A stretch of DNA of 64,000 nt. It comes from Bugula neritina. Taxonomy: Eukaryota; Bryozoa; Gymnolaemata; Cheilostomatida; Bugulidae. Of the stretch, positions 12,301 through 22,444 are shown one piece after another. The stretch's first letter is position 1. Each line of letters begins with the position of its first letter. The position numbers and the translations under genes are program-made. The notes under the pieces are model-generated. The model saw nothing but the letters and a program-made list of their open reading frames with translations. It searched no databases and was not told the origin of the DNA. The stretch spans positions 10,344,207-10,408,206 of the forward strand of contig OZ037767.1 of NCBI GenBank assembly GCA_964035545.1, in the 5' to 3' direction.

Positions 12301-15300
12301 TTGTCTGCCCGATGTTGAGTAATGACGTGCATAGTTATAGGCAAGGTTTAGGGGTGTTTTGTTATTTGTTTTATATGGTCCTCTGTTAAATATGGGTTTT
12401 TAAGGTTGTGGAACTCGGACTAGAACATTTCTTGATTAGATGTTGGAGTTTTGTGCTCATGTTTATTTATGCTAATTTAAGTTTCTTGCTTTGAAGCAAA
12501 GTTTTGCTGAGGACACAAATGATGAAACAGCTTACTGAGCTGCTTTTCTATTGGATAAAATAGTATGTGTTTGGTAGGTTGTGCTAAATCAACATTGTTC
12601 AAAAAACTAAATCAATAAATCACTACATTCGTTTTGACAAAGATGAACTCATGCTTGTTACATTACGCAAGTTTTAAATTAACAATTTATATTGATTAGA
12701 GGGAAGCTACCACCTGGAGAGGGAAAAACTGTATTAGTTTTTACTCTAACATCCCGTTTCCTAGGTTACTTTTCTTCTAACTGATTATTTTAATCATTTT
12801 AGCTCTGATTAGTACACTATGTTATTTCTTAAATTGTGTTTATATTAAAAGAAATGTTAGGAAACTTTATCATAGTGAAAATGGAACATTCGTGTAATAA
12901 AGCTATTATAAACATCTCTATACTAATATTCAGTTCCCATTCTTTTCTGGTCTTGGAAATATGAAGGAACTTATTGCGAGACCAAATCACTCATTTAACT
13001 GCTTTGCTTTTAAAAGAGACCATTTATTGGCTTTTGCTCATGTTGCTAGGCTATAATTTTGATTTAAAATTCACTGCAGGAATTCAGTTAAATTATTTAA
13101 TTTTGGCAGAGAAAGAAGCCATGGTTCATTAGTGTTGGTTTAGCTTGGCACACTTTGAGCTAAGTAAGCAGTTCCAATCTTAACACCATAATCAGTGATG
13201 TTAGGAGGGGCATCCAGTCATAATCATTTCTCTGCTACGTTGAAAGATCTCAAGCTATGGTTTTAAGCGAGAATTTCACTGCTATTCAGAAAGCCTTTTG
13301 AGGTTCGAACTGTAAAAATTTGAACTGAATTTTACAAAAAAATGGTTTCTACTGACTCTAGGCGTAGCAGCTGGCCGCTCATTAATAAGTAATTATTTTC
13401 AACAAATCACATTATTCACACTTTTAATGTAATTCAATAAAATATTGCTAGTGCTTAACTATAATTGCATGCATTTTCACACCTCATAATCTTTTAAGTT
13501 TGGGTTTACTAAATTATATGAAACTAATACATTATAAATAATCTGCTTAGTTTATAATTATTTCTATTTTATGTTACTTTTTGTAAATGATTACCTAATT
13601 TAACCCACATCACATCTCCATCTTCTAGAAATGCCACTGGTTAGATTATTTTAAATTGGCTAATATTTTATGGATTTGTAAATTCTTTTTTAATTTTATT
13701 GCTTTTCAATTAACTTAAAGCTTCACCAAATGTGTTATCTACAATGGTCTGGAATTTAAGGCTGTTGTGGAAGGGATAACATCAAACATCACCTTAGTAA
13801 CAGTTGAAAACCTTAGGCTATCATAGGAGAGGTAATGAAGGCAGTTTCAATTTTGAAAGTACGTCACAGCCCCGTTAATATACCGTAAAATGTGTAGGTG
13901 TTTTATATACAAACCTTCATCTTAGCATCCTTTTGATATGAAAGAAGATGCAACATAATGTGTAGTATGGCTGTGTAATATTATTATATAGAAAGGATGC
14001 TATGTGTGTAGTACAGTTATGTAATGTGATGCCTTTTCTCATCGGAAGTTTCCAGACCTCGTTGAGTAACTTGTGTAAATAATGAAAGATTGTTGTCACT
14101 GAAATATCGGCTCATATTTATCTTCACAATAAGATTTGTATGAAGGTGACTCACCAGTGCTATTGTATTATGGTGTCTAGAGTCGAAGCTTGTCTAGCTT
14201 TGCTTTACTCTACCAGGACGGCTGGCACCTCCCCTCTCTATTCTACTAACTAAAATAAGTTACCTGCCAACTTAACGTAATAGGCACTGTTTTAAGACAA
14301 AGTAATTATATAGTTTTTAGCTTTTGTGAGGAACTCTGTTTATACTTAGTACTAATGTCGACTTTATACCTCTGTTGAAAAACTACCGTCCGTGCACCTC
14401 TTTATAGTCTTACTGAAACTCTGTGAAATGATATTGATACGCAATCTTACTTTCTAATAGTGAAATATGCCCTTTGAAATAGTAAAGTTGACAGCAAAAC
14501 AGTGATAATTGAGAAAGCTTAGCCGATATAACTATTAACATAAAAGTACGCCATCTAATCGCCAAAGTCATAATTAAATAGCGACATTTGATTATTCTGA
14601 AGTTATAACAGAACAAAACTTTTGTTGAGTGGCCTTTACAATGCAATTTCAACTCGATCAAATTGAATTTCTGACTGAAAATGGTAGGTGTCATCCCAGA
14701 TAGACGCTTCCCAGTTTGGCGCTATTTATTTATTTTGGTACAATATATATTTTATGTGCAATTTATTTGAATATTATTGAAATATATGTATATTTAGATA
14801 AACTTGGATCAATTGTTTGCTATTTAGCACATAAATAAATTCCTGTGATTTGCATTAACATATTAATTTTGCATATTCTATATTTTTTTTTGTTTAAAAA
14901 ATATTTCGTGAATAAGTATTCACTAAAAATAATGTCTATATTATTAATTTATTACTGTTTTTTGCCCCACACAAATCTGTGAAAAGTGGGCTATTATTCC
15001 AGATACTTTATATTAGCCATTATAGCTATTGGCATATTAGCTATTCAGCAATAAATACAAAAGTTATATTATACAGTATTATGGTACCAAAATAAAAAAT
15101 AACGTCTATCTGGGATGAAACCAAAATCGTGAAGGTATAAACCCAACTTTACTCTGAAATGTACATGTGGAGTGTAAATAAAGAATATGACTAATAATTA
15201 TCATGGGTTCTCTACTAATTATTTTAGGCTCAGCGCATGGTCTACCCAAACAGCATGAAGACGCATCTTTGCCCAAAAACTGTACTACAAAAAGAATGGA

Positions 15301-18300
15301 GGCATTAGAAGAGTCCCGTATGTTAACAGATAGAACGCCAGGAACACCAGCCACTAATAAGACTGGCATTATGATACCACAATGTAAAGTTAACGGACAG
15401 TATGAAGAGGTAGGGTAACTACAAAGTCAATATTTAACAAACCTATAGTATTAATCAAGTATTGATGGCAACTGCTCTACCTAAATTCGTCAGACTTTGT
15501 TTTATAATAAAATTTTATTATAATATTTTATACTATTATCTTATAATAATATTATTTTATTATAACATTTTATTATAATATTTTATATTATACTATTTCA
15601 TTAAAATATTTTATAAAAATACTTTTATAATATATAATAATATATTATAATATATTATAGTTATATTTTTTACTCATTAGTAACTTTAGCCATGGACATT
15701 GTGTGTAGAACTTCTCTTAGAGACTGGATGATGTCATAGTAACATAGTGCTGTGTACATTGTTATATTCTAATCTCACACTAACTATCTGTATGCAGGTA
15801 CAGTGTCATCCATCTACTGATCACTGTTGGTGTGTCAACCCTGAAACTGGCTCACCTATCCCACAAACCACCACACAGTTCACCAAGCCCACCTGTGGTA
15901 CATCTTATATACTCTTTATATTCAGTATATTATAGTTTGTATTAGCTAAATTATATGCTGTATATTATATACTGTATATTATATACTGTATAATATATGC
16001 TATATTATATACTCTATATTATATACTGTATATATTATATACTGTATATTATACAGCATATATTATATACTGTATATTATACAGCGTATATTATATGCTG
16101 TATAATATATGCTGTATATTATACGCTGTATATTATACGCTGTATATTCAGGTAATGCTGCCGATGCCACATCGCTACTCGAATGCTCCGAGGCCGACCG
16201 AGTTGTGTTCAACTCTAACCTCATCGCCTACTTTTCGGCAGCGTATAATGCTGCCTCAGCCGAGGAGAGACTGAAATACATCAGCAGTAAGTTAACAGTA
16301 TGATACTAGCCGCCAATACTCTATCACTGTATCTATACACCAGGTGAAACTGTAACTGTTAACATGTTTTAGCATCAACTAGCAGTTTGCAAGGGCTGAG
16401 TGCAGACAACTCCAAGGTGGCCCTTTGGCAGTTCAACTCTCTGGACGTGAATGGAGATGAACTGCTGACTGCACACGAGGTGAAGGAGTTCAAGAGATAC
16501 ATTAAGAAGAACGTGAAACCAAAAGTAACTTCTATCATTCTATGTTATTGAATAATATTATATGTTATTGGATACCATTATATTGCATTTAATGATATTA
16601 TATGATATTAAGTAATACTGTATGGCCAACAATACGCTGAAAAAGTGTAGAGTTTTTGTGAAAACTATATTGCTTTAAAATTGGTAATTACGTCTTCTTT
16701 GATTTGCTGGTTCTTTATAAGCTGGAAGAATAACACACACAGGCCTGTGTGTAGGGGAGGGTATAGTGGGGGAGAGGATAGAGTGGGGGAGATGGTAGAG
16801 TGGGGTAGAGGGTAGAATGGGGTAGAGGGTAGAGTGGGGGAGAGGGTAGAGTGAGGGAGATGGTAGAGTGGGGAGATGGTAGAGTGGGGGAGATGGTAGA
16901 GTGGGGTAGAGGATAGAGTGGGGAGATGGTAGAGTGGGGGAGATGGTAGAGTGGGGTAGAGGGTAGAGTGGGGTAGAGTGGGGTAGAGGGTAGAGTGGGG
17001 GAGATGGTAGAGTGGGGTAGAGGGTAGAGTGGGGGAGATGGTAGAGTGGGGGAGAGAGTAGAGTGGGGGAGATGGTAGAGTGGGGGAGAGAGTAGAGTGG
17101 GAGAGAGAGTAGAGTGGGGGAGATGGTATAGTGGGGGAGAGAGTAGAGTGGGGGAGAGGGTATAGTGGAGGAGAGAGTAGAGTGGTGTAATGTACAGGGT
17201 TTGGGGTTGTAAAGGGCATGTATTTGTATAATGTAACACACGCTGTACACAAGTTTATCATTGTAGAGATGTTCTAAGGCGTTTGTGGCTTACTGTGACA
17301 GAAATTCTGACACTACAGTAACAGACCAGGAATGGGCTTTTTGTTTAGGTGGAAAGACAGATCGTAAGTGTAATATCTCTGTAGTATATTATAATACATG
17401 TGTAATATATTATAAGGCATGTGTAATATGTTATAATACATGTATAATATATTATTATAAATGTATAGTATATAATAATAATATAGTATATTGTACGAAT
17501 ATTTCGGTCTGGCTTGTAGTGCCATTCAGACTGTTCCAGTCACTGAGTGCTGTCGGACCCCAAGAGCAGCACAAAGGGTGGAGTGGAGGTGTCCTTCCTA
17601 TACAAGACCAGTCCCAGTCTTCTGGTTGGTTCTCAGGCTATTAGTTGTACACCATTGTGCTATACATTCACTATATACTTCACCATGTGTACTGTGTGCT
17701 ATACATACACTACACTATATACTTCACTGTGTGTACTGTATGCTATACATACACTATACTATATACTTCACTGTGTGTACTGTATGCTATACATACACTA
17801 TACTATATACTTCACCATGTGTACTGTATGCTATACTATACTGTATGCTATACACCATTACATGCTACACACACTGTACTCACTACACATTAAAATCTAA
17901 CACACTCTGTTATATAAACTATTCTCCTGTAATCTATGTGGAGATAATTCTCTTTAGACCGGAATAAGGTGACAACTCCTGAACTGATGGAGCACCAGAA
18001 GAGATTGTTTGATATGTTGAGTGGCGAAGTGTCCAGCAAGCCTGAGACAGACACTGGCAAGCTCCGTGCTGCCAAGCAATCCGGCAGCAACGACCGCATT
18101 GACAGGTCACCTGACCAGATTGTTGATGATAGGAAGCTGGTTAGCCTTGCTAGTGAGTATTATAGTAGTATTCAGTTTGAGTATTATAGTAGCAGTCAGT
18201 TTAAGCACTATAGTAGTATTCAGTTTGAGTATTATAGTAGTATTCAGTCTGAGTATTATAGTACTAGTGAGTTTGAGTATTATAGTAGTAGTCATTTAAG

Positions 18301-21058
18301 TATTATAGTACTAGTCAGTTTGAGTATTATAGTACTAGTCAGTTTGAGTATTATAGTACTAGTTTGACTGGCATTTACTAGTTAGATTTTGTAATTTTTT
18401 TCTCAATTTATTAGATTCTATGCCATATAAGTTATTCACACACATTCTGAGTAAATACCATCACATTTCAGGAAAGTTCTGTACAGATGAACGAGAGACG
18501 GCTATTGCAAAGAACAACGACCAGACGTTTGTGCCTACCTGTCAGGCTGATGGGAGATATGAAGCTACTCAGTGCCACAGCTTCAGTGGCTACTGTTGGT
18601 CAGTTTCACAGACTAATAGTATCACTCAGGGTATCATTTTAACTTTGATTCAAATCACAGTCTTTTCTTTGATGAAAGTTTTGTTGTATTTGTTAAACAA
18701 ATTTATACTAAAACTAGGTTATGACAGATTTAAAGTATTTTTGAATTTAGTCATTCTGGGAAAGAAAACAACTCCAAATTAAAAAGTAGTGCTTTGTATT
18801 TTATTGAAATGGTCTGGAGTTTTTGTTAGTAGAAGCCATGCTTGCTCTGTACTCCACAGTACTTCGTACTCTACCTCTTAATTATGTCTTACTCACTAAA
18901 GGTTTTTCAACGAAATACTACTAGTTATGCAAATTTTACTTACAAGTCCAAGCAGGTCAATCTCAGATCATAATATACTGTACCTAAATACACAGTATAA
19001 ATATTAAAAAGTACATATTTGCCATACTTATAGTTACTTATTTTATTCCAAACGAGTGATAAAACCGCCTGTAGCCATATTTTAGCTGTCTGTAAATGTT
19101 TAAACTCTGAAGGTGTGTAGATGAGAATTCTGGTCTCCCCATATCCGGCACTTCTCGTCTCAAAGAGAACCCCCAGTGCGACAGGATACAGGAAGCTGTG
19201 ATCCCTAGCAGCGTCGTACCTATCAGTCCGGCCAATGCTGTGGTCAACGAAAAAGCGGGAGCCAAGCCTAGAGGTAGGAAGAAGGGGAGTAAGAATAAAG
19301 TTAGAGGTAGGTCCTCCAACTAAATTCACTTTCTTCTTTAGTCTTCTGTCTATATAAACTTTGTTCCAGTTATTAATTGAAGTTGAGTAGGTGCAGTAAT
19401 GGAAAAATTGAAAAAGCATGTGTTCTAGCAAAGGAAGTTATATTCTCATGAGAATTTCTACCACAGTTGATAACGAATGCTACAGAACTTGGGCTATTCT
19501 AATTTCTTCATTACTAAACCTCAATGATTGAAGATTTTTTTTTACCAGAAGTCATTACATTTCAAAGTATATTCGGCCATTTTTTGTTGATTATTGTTAA
19601 TATTTTATGGATATACTTCCTTGTGTGCCTGAAGTTAACACAAGTACATTTCTACACTGTTGATAACTCTGTTTGAGTATTGAAATATACGTATCTAAAT
19701 GCTTTGCTGATGCTATTTCCAAGAATTAGTTGGTCTTTTGGGACTCTCCAATACAGCATTTTAAGCCTAGTCAAGTTGATTCTAAATTTTGGTTTAAGTT
19801 TTGTTGTAGGGTTAGTTATAATTCATAGGGATGTGTGCCTTCAAATCTAAATTTCAACTAGCTCTGTTCTTCAGTACAATGTTCATATGCCAGACTATAT
19901 GGATGTCTTTAATTTTGTGGAAGGCATGTTTCGAGGAAATTGTAGGCTGTTACTGCTATAAACATACAAAATATATGATGTACTGTACGCAAGTGACCAG
20001 GTCCGGCAAGGTCAAGGTGAAAGCTCTGTTTATTGCAGAGATTCCGGGCTGTCCTTCACCCAACCATGGTAGTTTCTTAACTCAGCTTGTGGACCTGTTA
20101 ACTAGAGAGATGGCAGCTGCGGGTGGGGCATTGCCCCCCTCACTGACTAGCAGCGCTAACTTGTCTCTGGAAGAAAAAGCAGTTCTTTGGAAAGCTATTA
20201 CTGCTGACAAGAACAACGATGAGGTTTGTCTGTAACACGGCTTGTAACTTTTAATAATGGATGATTCCGTATAAAAGCGATGTTCCCACTATGAACTTAA
20301 TGTGTGAAACATGAAGCTTGAGAGCTCTTGAAAACAAATTGTAGAAACTCAGACTAAATTATCTGATCAGCCATCTGCAAAACTTTAAAGTGGCTGACAA
20401 TTATTTAACGCATGAAATTAAGTTATCATCTTCAAGAATATCAAAATCTAATTTTAGCAGAAAAAATAAGTATTTGCAGCCTTTTTGAGCAACTTTTATT
20501 TTGTTTTGTTTTAGAAACTGAGTAGAAAGGAAATGAAGTTTATTAGACAAATAGTTAAAGAGAAAAAGATAAAGGCTCCAGAGAAATGCGGTACGAGATT
20601 CATGAAGTACTGTGATACGGATAACGACGGCTTTGTGACTGCTAATGAGTTGGTTATATGTACTGAGGTTCGCAGGAAGGCTCGTCGTAGTCAAAGAAAA
20701 CGTTAGTAGACTTTGTCTAGTTATTTGTCATTCGAATTCACTTCTACTTGGGACTTACCCCTATATGACTCTTGAAATTCAGCTGCTAAATAGGCTTTGC
20801 TTCTTTATTATAAACATCATGTAATTTAACTTTTTTCTCACCTATCTCCGCTTTGTCCTGTTCGGGTAGCGGGAAACATCATCATGTAATTAATTTAATG
20901 TTGTAGTTTTAAAACTACAACATTAAATTAATTATTGTGCAACTTGGCAGCTCTTTGAGGCATCTTAATTTTCCTGTCTTTCTGTTTTATTTGTAGAAGG
21001 AGCTATAAGACACGCTGCCAACAGAAATCCATTTACTGATTTGCTGACACCCTCTTAG
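3349..21058 (+). CDS. SMOC-like secreted calcium-binding matrix protein with two EC domains
   Basis: Thirteen exons join in frame: 3349-3399, 8732-8930, 15228-15409, 15798-15897, 16152-16286, 16373-16524, 17267-17363, 17958-18152, 18472-18598, 19113-19306, 19994-20223, 20515-20701 and 20997-21058. The total is 1911 nt, or 636 residues plus stop. The order is signal peptide (1-17), Kazal (24-71), thyroglobulin-1 (102-177), EF-hand pair (189-299), charged linker (306-373), thyroglobulin-1 (374-435), basic linker, EF-hand pair (497-603) and a basic tail. SMOC proteins are extracellular and modulate BMP and growth-factor signalling and matrix assembly; applying that role here is inference from the family. 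The central EC-like unit differs from vertebrate SMOC, whose middle region is not an EC domain. The gene could also be a testican- or SPARC-group relative, but two thyroglobulin-1 domains favour SMOC. The least certain junctions are the first intron (5.3 kb) and the start of exon 11, where an in-frame acceptor 48 nt upstream (exon start 19946) is also possible. Confidence 0.85.
6803..7182. mobile_element. MITE-like element with about 38-bp terminal inverted repeats
   Basis: The left end aggcctggcctcacgctcgt continues with gagaatcacacgaaatcgt. The reverse complement of the right end reads aggcctggccttacctcgtg and then agaatcatacgaaatcgt. The interior is short, has no transposase, and contains further small inverted repeats around ttcgttgggtgtacacaacg. 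Both ends are flanked by TAT (6800-6802 and 7183-7185), a candidate 3-bp target-site duplication. That would suit the PIF/Harbinger or a related superfamily, but the assignment is uncertain. Confidence 0.7.
7190..7515. repeat. Inverted-repeat region with tgccattwttacc units and telomere-like words
   Basis: The left arm ggtaaaaatggcacagataa is loosely the reverse complement of the right arm, where units such as gtgccattattacctgtgcc recur about every 16 bp from 7400 to 7512. Between the arms (about 7275-7375) is a run of degenerate aaccct/aaccctaa words. The region abuts the MITE-like element at 6803-7182. Confidence 0.5.
8308..8402 (+). repeat. 22-bp tandem repeat, about 4 units
   Basis: The unit is ggcagcaaagagtttaggtt plus ta, repeated four times with one or two substitutions, in the first SMOC intron. 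Confidence 0.8.
8732..8930 (+). other. SMOC-like exon 2: Kazal/follistatin domain
   Basis: The acceptor is ctgtag and the donor GTGAGT. Six cysteines fall at residues 24, 28, 38, 49, 57 and 71. The diagnostic core PVCASDKRSYPSKC matches the Kazal/follistatin signature and is closest in spirit to the SMOC follistatin-like domain. The domain sits directly after the signal peptide, as in vertebrate SMOC. Confidence 0.9.
8901..9061 (+). repeat. Duplicated exon edge and splice donor (2 copies, offset 91 bp)
   Basis: The end of exon 2 and its donor (caggctcgactcgtaactg then gtgagtctcacctgac) recur 91 bp downstream as caggctcgactcccactg followed by the same gtgagtctcacctgacactt. The second donor is at 9022. 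Reading through to it would shift frame, because 91 is not a multiple of 3. Confidence 0.8.
10542..10830. mobile_element. MITE-like element with 20-bp perfect terminal inverted repeats
   Basis: The left end is ctagacacactttgccgcac (10542-10561). The right end, 10811-10830, is its exact reverse complement. If the outer TA is taken as the target duplication, the repeat proper is gacacactttgccgcac, which would suit a Tc1/mariner-type element. The 250-bp interior has no coding potential. Confidence 0.75.
11450..11610 (+). repeat. About 45-56 bp tandem repeat, 3 to 4 units
   Basis: Units carry cccactctactgtaaggtat followed by attatactgcagacatcaag. They repeat three times, with a partial fourth at about 11586, within the second SMOC intron. 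Confidence 0.7.
13196..13260 (+). mobile_element. SINE body fragment (family 1)
   Basis: The stretch gtgatgttaggaggggcatc then cagtcataat matches the body of the SINE copies at 301, 25126 and 58600. The tRNA-like head is absent. Confidence 0.5.
14691..15118. mobile_element. MITE-like element with 16-bp terminal inverted repeats
   Basis: The left end tcatcccagatagacg (14691-14706) and the right end cgtctatctgggatga (15103-15118) are perfect reverse complements. Just inside, ttattttggtac on the left mirrors gtaccaaaataa on the right. There is no coding potential and no clear target-site duplication. It ends 109 bp before exon 3. Confidence 0.7.
15228..15897 (+). other. SMOC-like exons 3-4: first thyroglobulin type-1 domain
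   Basis: Exon 3 (15228-15409) and exon 4 (15798-15897) join in phase 0 to encode residues 84-177. The domain runs from KNCTTKRMEALEESR through IPQCKVNGQYEE and VQCHPSTDHCWCVNPETG to KPTC. It shows the family signature QC and CWCV with a closing cysteine. Residues 112-126 (about TDRTPGTPATNK) form a longer inner loop than usual. Intron 3 (15410-15797) is mostly AT-rich simple sequence. Confidence 0.92.
15940..16150 (+). repeat. AT-rich simple repeat up to the exon 5 acceptor
   Basis: Words such as tatattatatactgtatat repeat with small changes through almost the whole of intron 4. They run directly into the attcag acceptor of exon 5 (16152). Confidence 0.75.
16152..17363 (+). other. SMOC-like exons 5-7: central EC-like EF-hand pair
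   Basis: Exons 16152-16286, 16373-16524 and 17267-17363 encode residues 178-305. Loop 1 (247-258, DVNGDELLTAHE) and loop 2 (284-295, DRNSDTTVTDQE) are full 12-residue EF-hands. Acidic ligands sit at positions 1, 3 or 5 and a glutamate at position 12. Cysteines 275, 283 and 299 bracket loop 2, as in the SPARC/SMOC EC domain. The segment FKRYIKKNVKPKRC resembles the corresponding part of the vertebrate SMOC EC domain. The leading region contains one cysteine (189). Confidence 0.88.
16753..17185 (+). repeat. G-rich, purine-biased minisatellite
   Basis: Units such as gtagagtgggggagatg and gtagagtggggtagaggg, about 15-18 bp, repeat roughly 25 times. The top strand is almost pure purine apart from single t bases. 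It makes up most of the 742-nt intron between the two exons that carry the halves of the central EF-hand pair. Long open frames through it on the minus strand are repeat artefacts. Confidence 0.85.
17370..17900 (+). repeat. Two minisatellites filling intron 7
   Basis: From about 17370 to 17480, units like gtaatatattataatacatg repeat. From 17655 to 17850 an approximately 42-bp unit (tatacttcactgtgtgtact then gtatgctatacatacactat) repeats about five times. Together they occupy most of the intron between exons 7 and 8. Confidence 0.75.
17958..18152 (+). other. SMOC-like exon 8: charged linker
   Basis: Residues 306-370 contain no cysteine and are rich in charged and polar residues (for example KLRAAKQSGSNDRIDRSPDQ). 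They link the central EF-hand pair to the second thyroglobulin-1 domain. The acceptor is tctttag and the donor GTGAGT. The exon begins and ends in phase 1, so skipping it would keep the frame. Confidence 0.8.
18153..18365 (+). repeat. 24-bp minisatellite starting at the exon 8 donor
   Basis: The donor gtgagtattatagtag is itself the beginning of the first unit. Units like gagtattatagtagtattca then gttt repeat about nine times with zero spacing from the exon. Confidence 0.85.
18472..19306 (+). other. SMOC-like exons 9-10: second thyroglobulin type-1 domain and basic linker
   Basis: Exon 9 (18472-18598) ends with TG at a GTCAGT donor. Exon 10 (19113-19306) starts after ctgaag and completes the tryptophan codon, giving the diagnostic CWCV across the junction. 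The domain spans residues 374-435, from KFCTDERETAIAKNN through VPTCQADGRYEATQC and SGYCWCVDENSGLPISGTS to PQC. A serine- and lysine-rich linker follows, with RGRKKGSKNK at its end, which may bind heparan sulphate (inference). Confidence 0.88.
19389..19467 (-). mobile_element. Dispersed repeat, family 2 (SINE-like) copy 1
   Basis: The stretch gcagtaatggaaaaattg and then ggaagttatattctcatgag matches 36787-36890 in the same order. The copy at 36.8 kb also has a tRNA B-box-like end on the minus strand, absent here. Confidence 0.55.
19994..20701 (+). other. SMOC-like exons 11-12: C-terminal EC domain
   Basis: Exon 11 (19994-20223) and exon 12 (20515-20701) encode residues 478-616. IPGCPSPNHGSFLTQLVDLL matches the opening of the vertebrate SMOC EC domain. 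EF-hand loops are DKNNDEKLSRKE (549-560, split by the intron) and DTDNDGFVTANE (588-599). Cysteines 579, 587 and 603 bracket loop 2. The exon 11 acceptor (gcaag) is weak. An in-frame alternative after tgtag would start the exon at 19946 and add 16 residues. If the final intron were retained, a TAG at 20704 would stop translation after RSQRKR. Confidence 0.85.
20887..20934. repeat. 48-bp perfect palindrome
   Basis: The centre lies between 20910 and 20911. The left half ends ttaatgttgtagtttt and the right half begins aaaactacaacattaa; all 24 bases on each side pair, with no loop. It is in the last intron of the SMOC-like gene. The words aaacatcatgtaatt occur shortly before it, at about 20813 and again at about 20875. 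Confidence 0.9.
20997..21058 (+). other. SMOC-like exon 13: C-terminal tail
   Basis: A strong pyrimidine tract (ttttcctgtctttctgtttt) and ttgtag precede the exon. In the inherited phase it encodes the last 20 residues, including AIRHAANRNPFTDLLTPS, and stops at TAG 21056-21058. An AATAAA at 22213-22218 is the nearest clear polyadenylation signal I see. Confidence 0.7.
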
Positions 21059-21073
21059 TCTTTGTCCAACCCA

Positions 21074-21545
21074 TACATACCTATCTGTATGCTAGCTACA
21101 TACATGTACATACCTGTATGCTAGCTACATACATGTACATAGCTGTATGCTAGCTATATACATGTACATACCTGTATGCTAGCTACATACATGTAAATAT
21201 GTCTGTAGGATAGTTGATACATGCGTTTTAGACACGGCCATCTCAAGTAGTTGACTGATATTGTAGGGAGCTGAAATCAAAAATATTCTGTTTTTCTATT
21301 TCTACAATTAACTTGATTTAAGTAGGTGTATACATTGTTTGTGGTTTAGGGCACCTTCTGGTGTCAAGTAGTACCTTCTGGTGTCGAAGAGTACCTTCTG
21401 GTGTCAAGTAGTACCTGCTGGTGTCGAAGAGTACCTGCTGGTGTCAAGTAGTACCTGCTGGTGTTGAAGAGTACCTGCTGGTGTCAAGTAGTACCTGCTG
21501 GTGTTGAAGAGCACCTGCTGGTGTTGAAGAGCACCTGCTGGTATA
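21074..21545 (+). repeat. Two minisatellites after the SMOC-like stop codon
   Basis: At 21074-21200 a unit of about 29 bp (tacctgtatgctagctacat then acatgtaca) repeats four to five times. At 21350-21545 a 20-bp unit (agtacctgctggtgtcaagt or the variant with gtcgaag) repeats about ten times. Both lie in the probable 3' UTR or the convergent intergenic gap. Confidence 0.8.
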
Positions 21546-22444
21546 GGCAAGTGCTAATTGTAGCACCGAGAGTTCCTAGACTGCACAGCACCTACCAATG
21601 TTTCTTAGTGGCCTTATTGTCTTGTGCTAAATGCCAATGCTGCACGGCATCTAAAACACAATCTCTTACACAATTATCAAAGATCTCTCTATTTTCTGTA
21701 TCTTATTTTCTATATGTAATATTCACATTTTATTTAATAGACTAGTTTTATTATGAATTTTTATGTCTTTTACAAAGAAATGTAGTTTAACTATTGTACA
21801 CGAAATTGGCCATTTTTATCAAGTTTTGGTGATTCAAAATTGTGGCAAGCTGCACCTCATTGCGTTCCACCGATCCACTTGTCAAGCTTTGACTCCCAAA
21901 TAATGCTTTTAATCTTGTGTTATGTACAGAGTAAGCATAGTATGTCACAGTACATGGGTATTGGTTAGAATGTAGGCAGCACTTATTTCTAGCAAGATTT
22001 GTTGCAATATCTTATTTTCTATGGTCACCAAAATTATTCCATTGATATATTAGTGATGTATTTTTCTTTTTATACCCATGCTGAGATTTCATGTTTTCAC
22101 GCTTTGACACAGTATATAAAACTTTGGCTGGTAATAATAGTTCTATTTAATAGACCCATTGTATAAATATTTATTTCTTGTGTATGATATTTTCTTACCG
22201 GACTGTAACATAAATAAAAATAATGATACAAATAACAGACTTGAAAAATAGTTGAGAAACTAATAGGTACATAATATATACAAGAGTAATTGTGGTCTAA
22301 ATTTGTAAGCAAACATGAATATTTAATACACCATAGGATATATTGTTTTAATATACAAACGTCAAAGAAAATGCTGGGATTTCGAAGAAAAAATATACCA
22401 TAAATATAAACGTATGTCTACGATACAACATAAAAACGGAGTCG
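21546..22444. other. Convergent 3' ends of the SMOC-like and RALGAPA genes
   Basis: No coding sequence is supported. Candidate polyadenylation signals are AATAAA at 22213-22218 (plus strand, SMOC-like) and, on the minus strand for RALGAPA, ATTAAA at 22322-22327 and AATAAA at 22170-22175. Use of the 22322 signal would leave the transcripts nearly abutting; use of the 22170 signal would make them overlap. Confidence 0.45.

Larger units (their letters stand above)
9062..15227 (+). other. Second intron of the SMOC-like gene: mostly no supported feature
   Basis: No exon is supported in these 6 kb. It contains the inverted-repeat elements at 10542-10830 and 14691-15118, a three-unit tandem repeat at 11450-11610 and a SINE fragment near 13196-13260, each listed separately. 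The remainder is AT-rich with no recognisable structure. Confidence 0.5.

Noticed and set aside
16665-17261. Proline/serine-rich minus-strand frames up to 198 codons
   Set aside because: They are translations of the G-rich minisatellite read on the opposite strand, within the SMOC-like intron between exons 6 and 7.
20704-20706. Stop codon directly after exon 12 as the end of the SMOC-like protein
   Set aside because: A GTTAGT donor two bases earlier, a strong acceptor at 20996 and a perfect phase match to a stop at 21058 favour one more exon, although the shorter form remains possible by intron retention.
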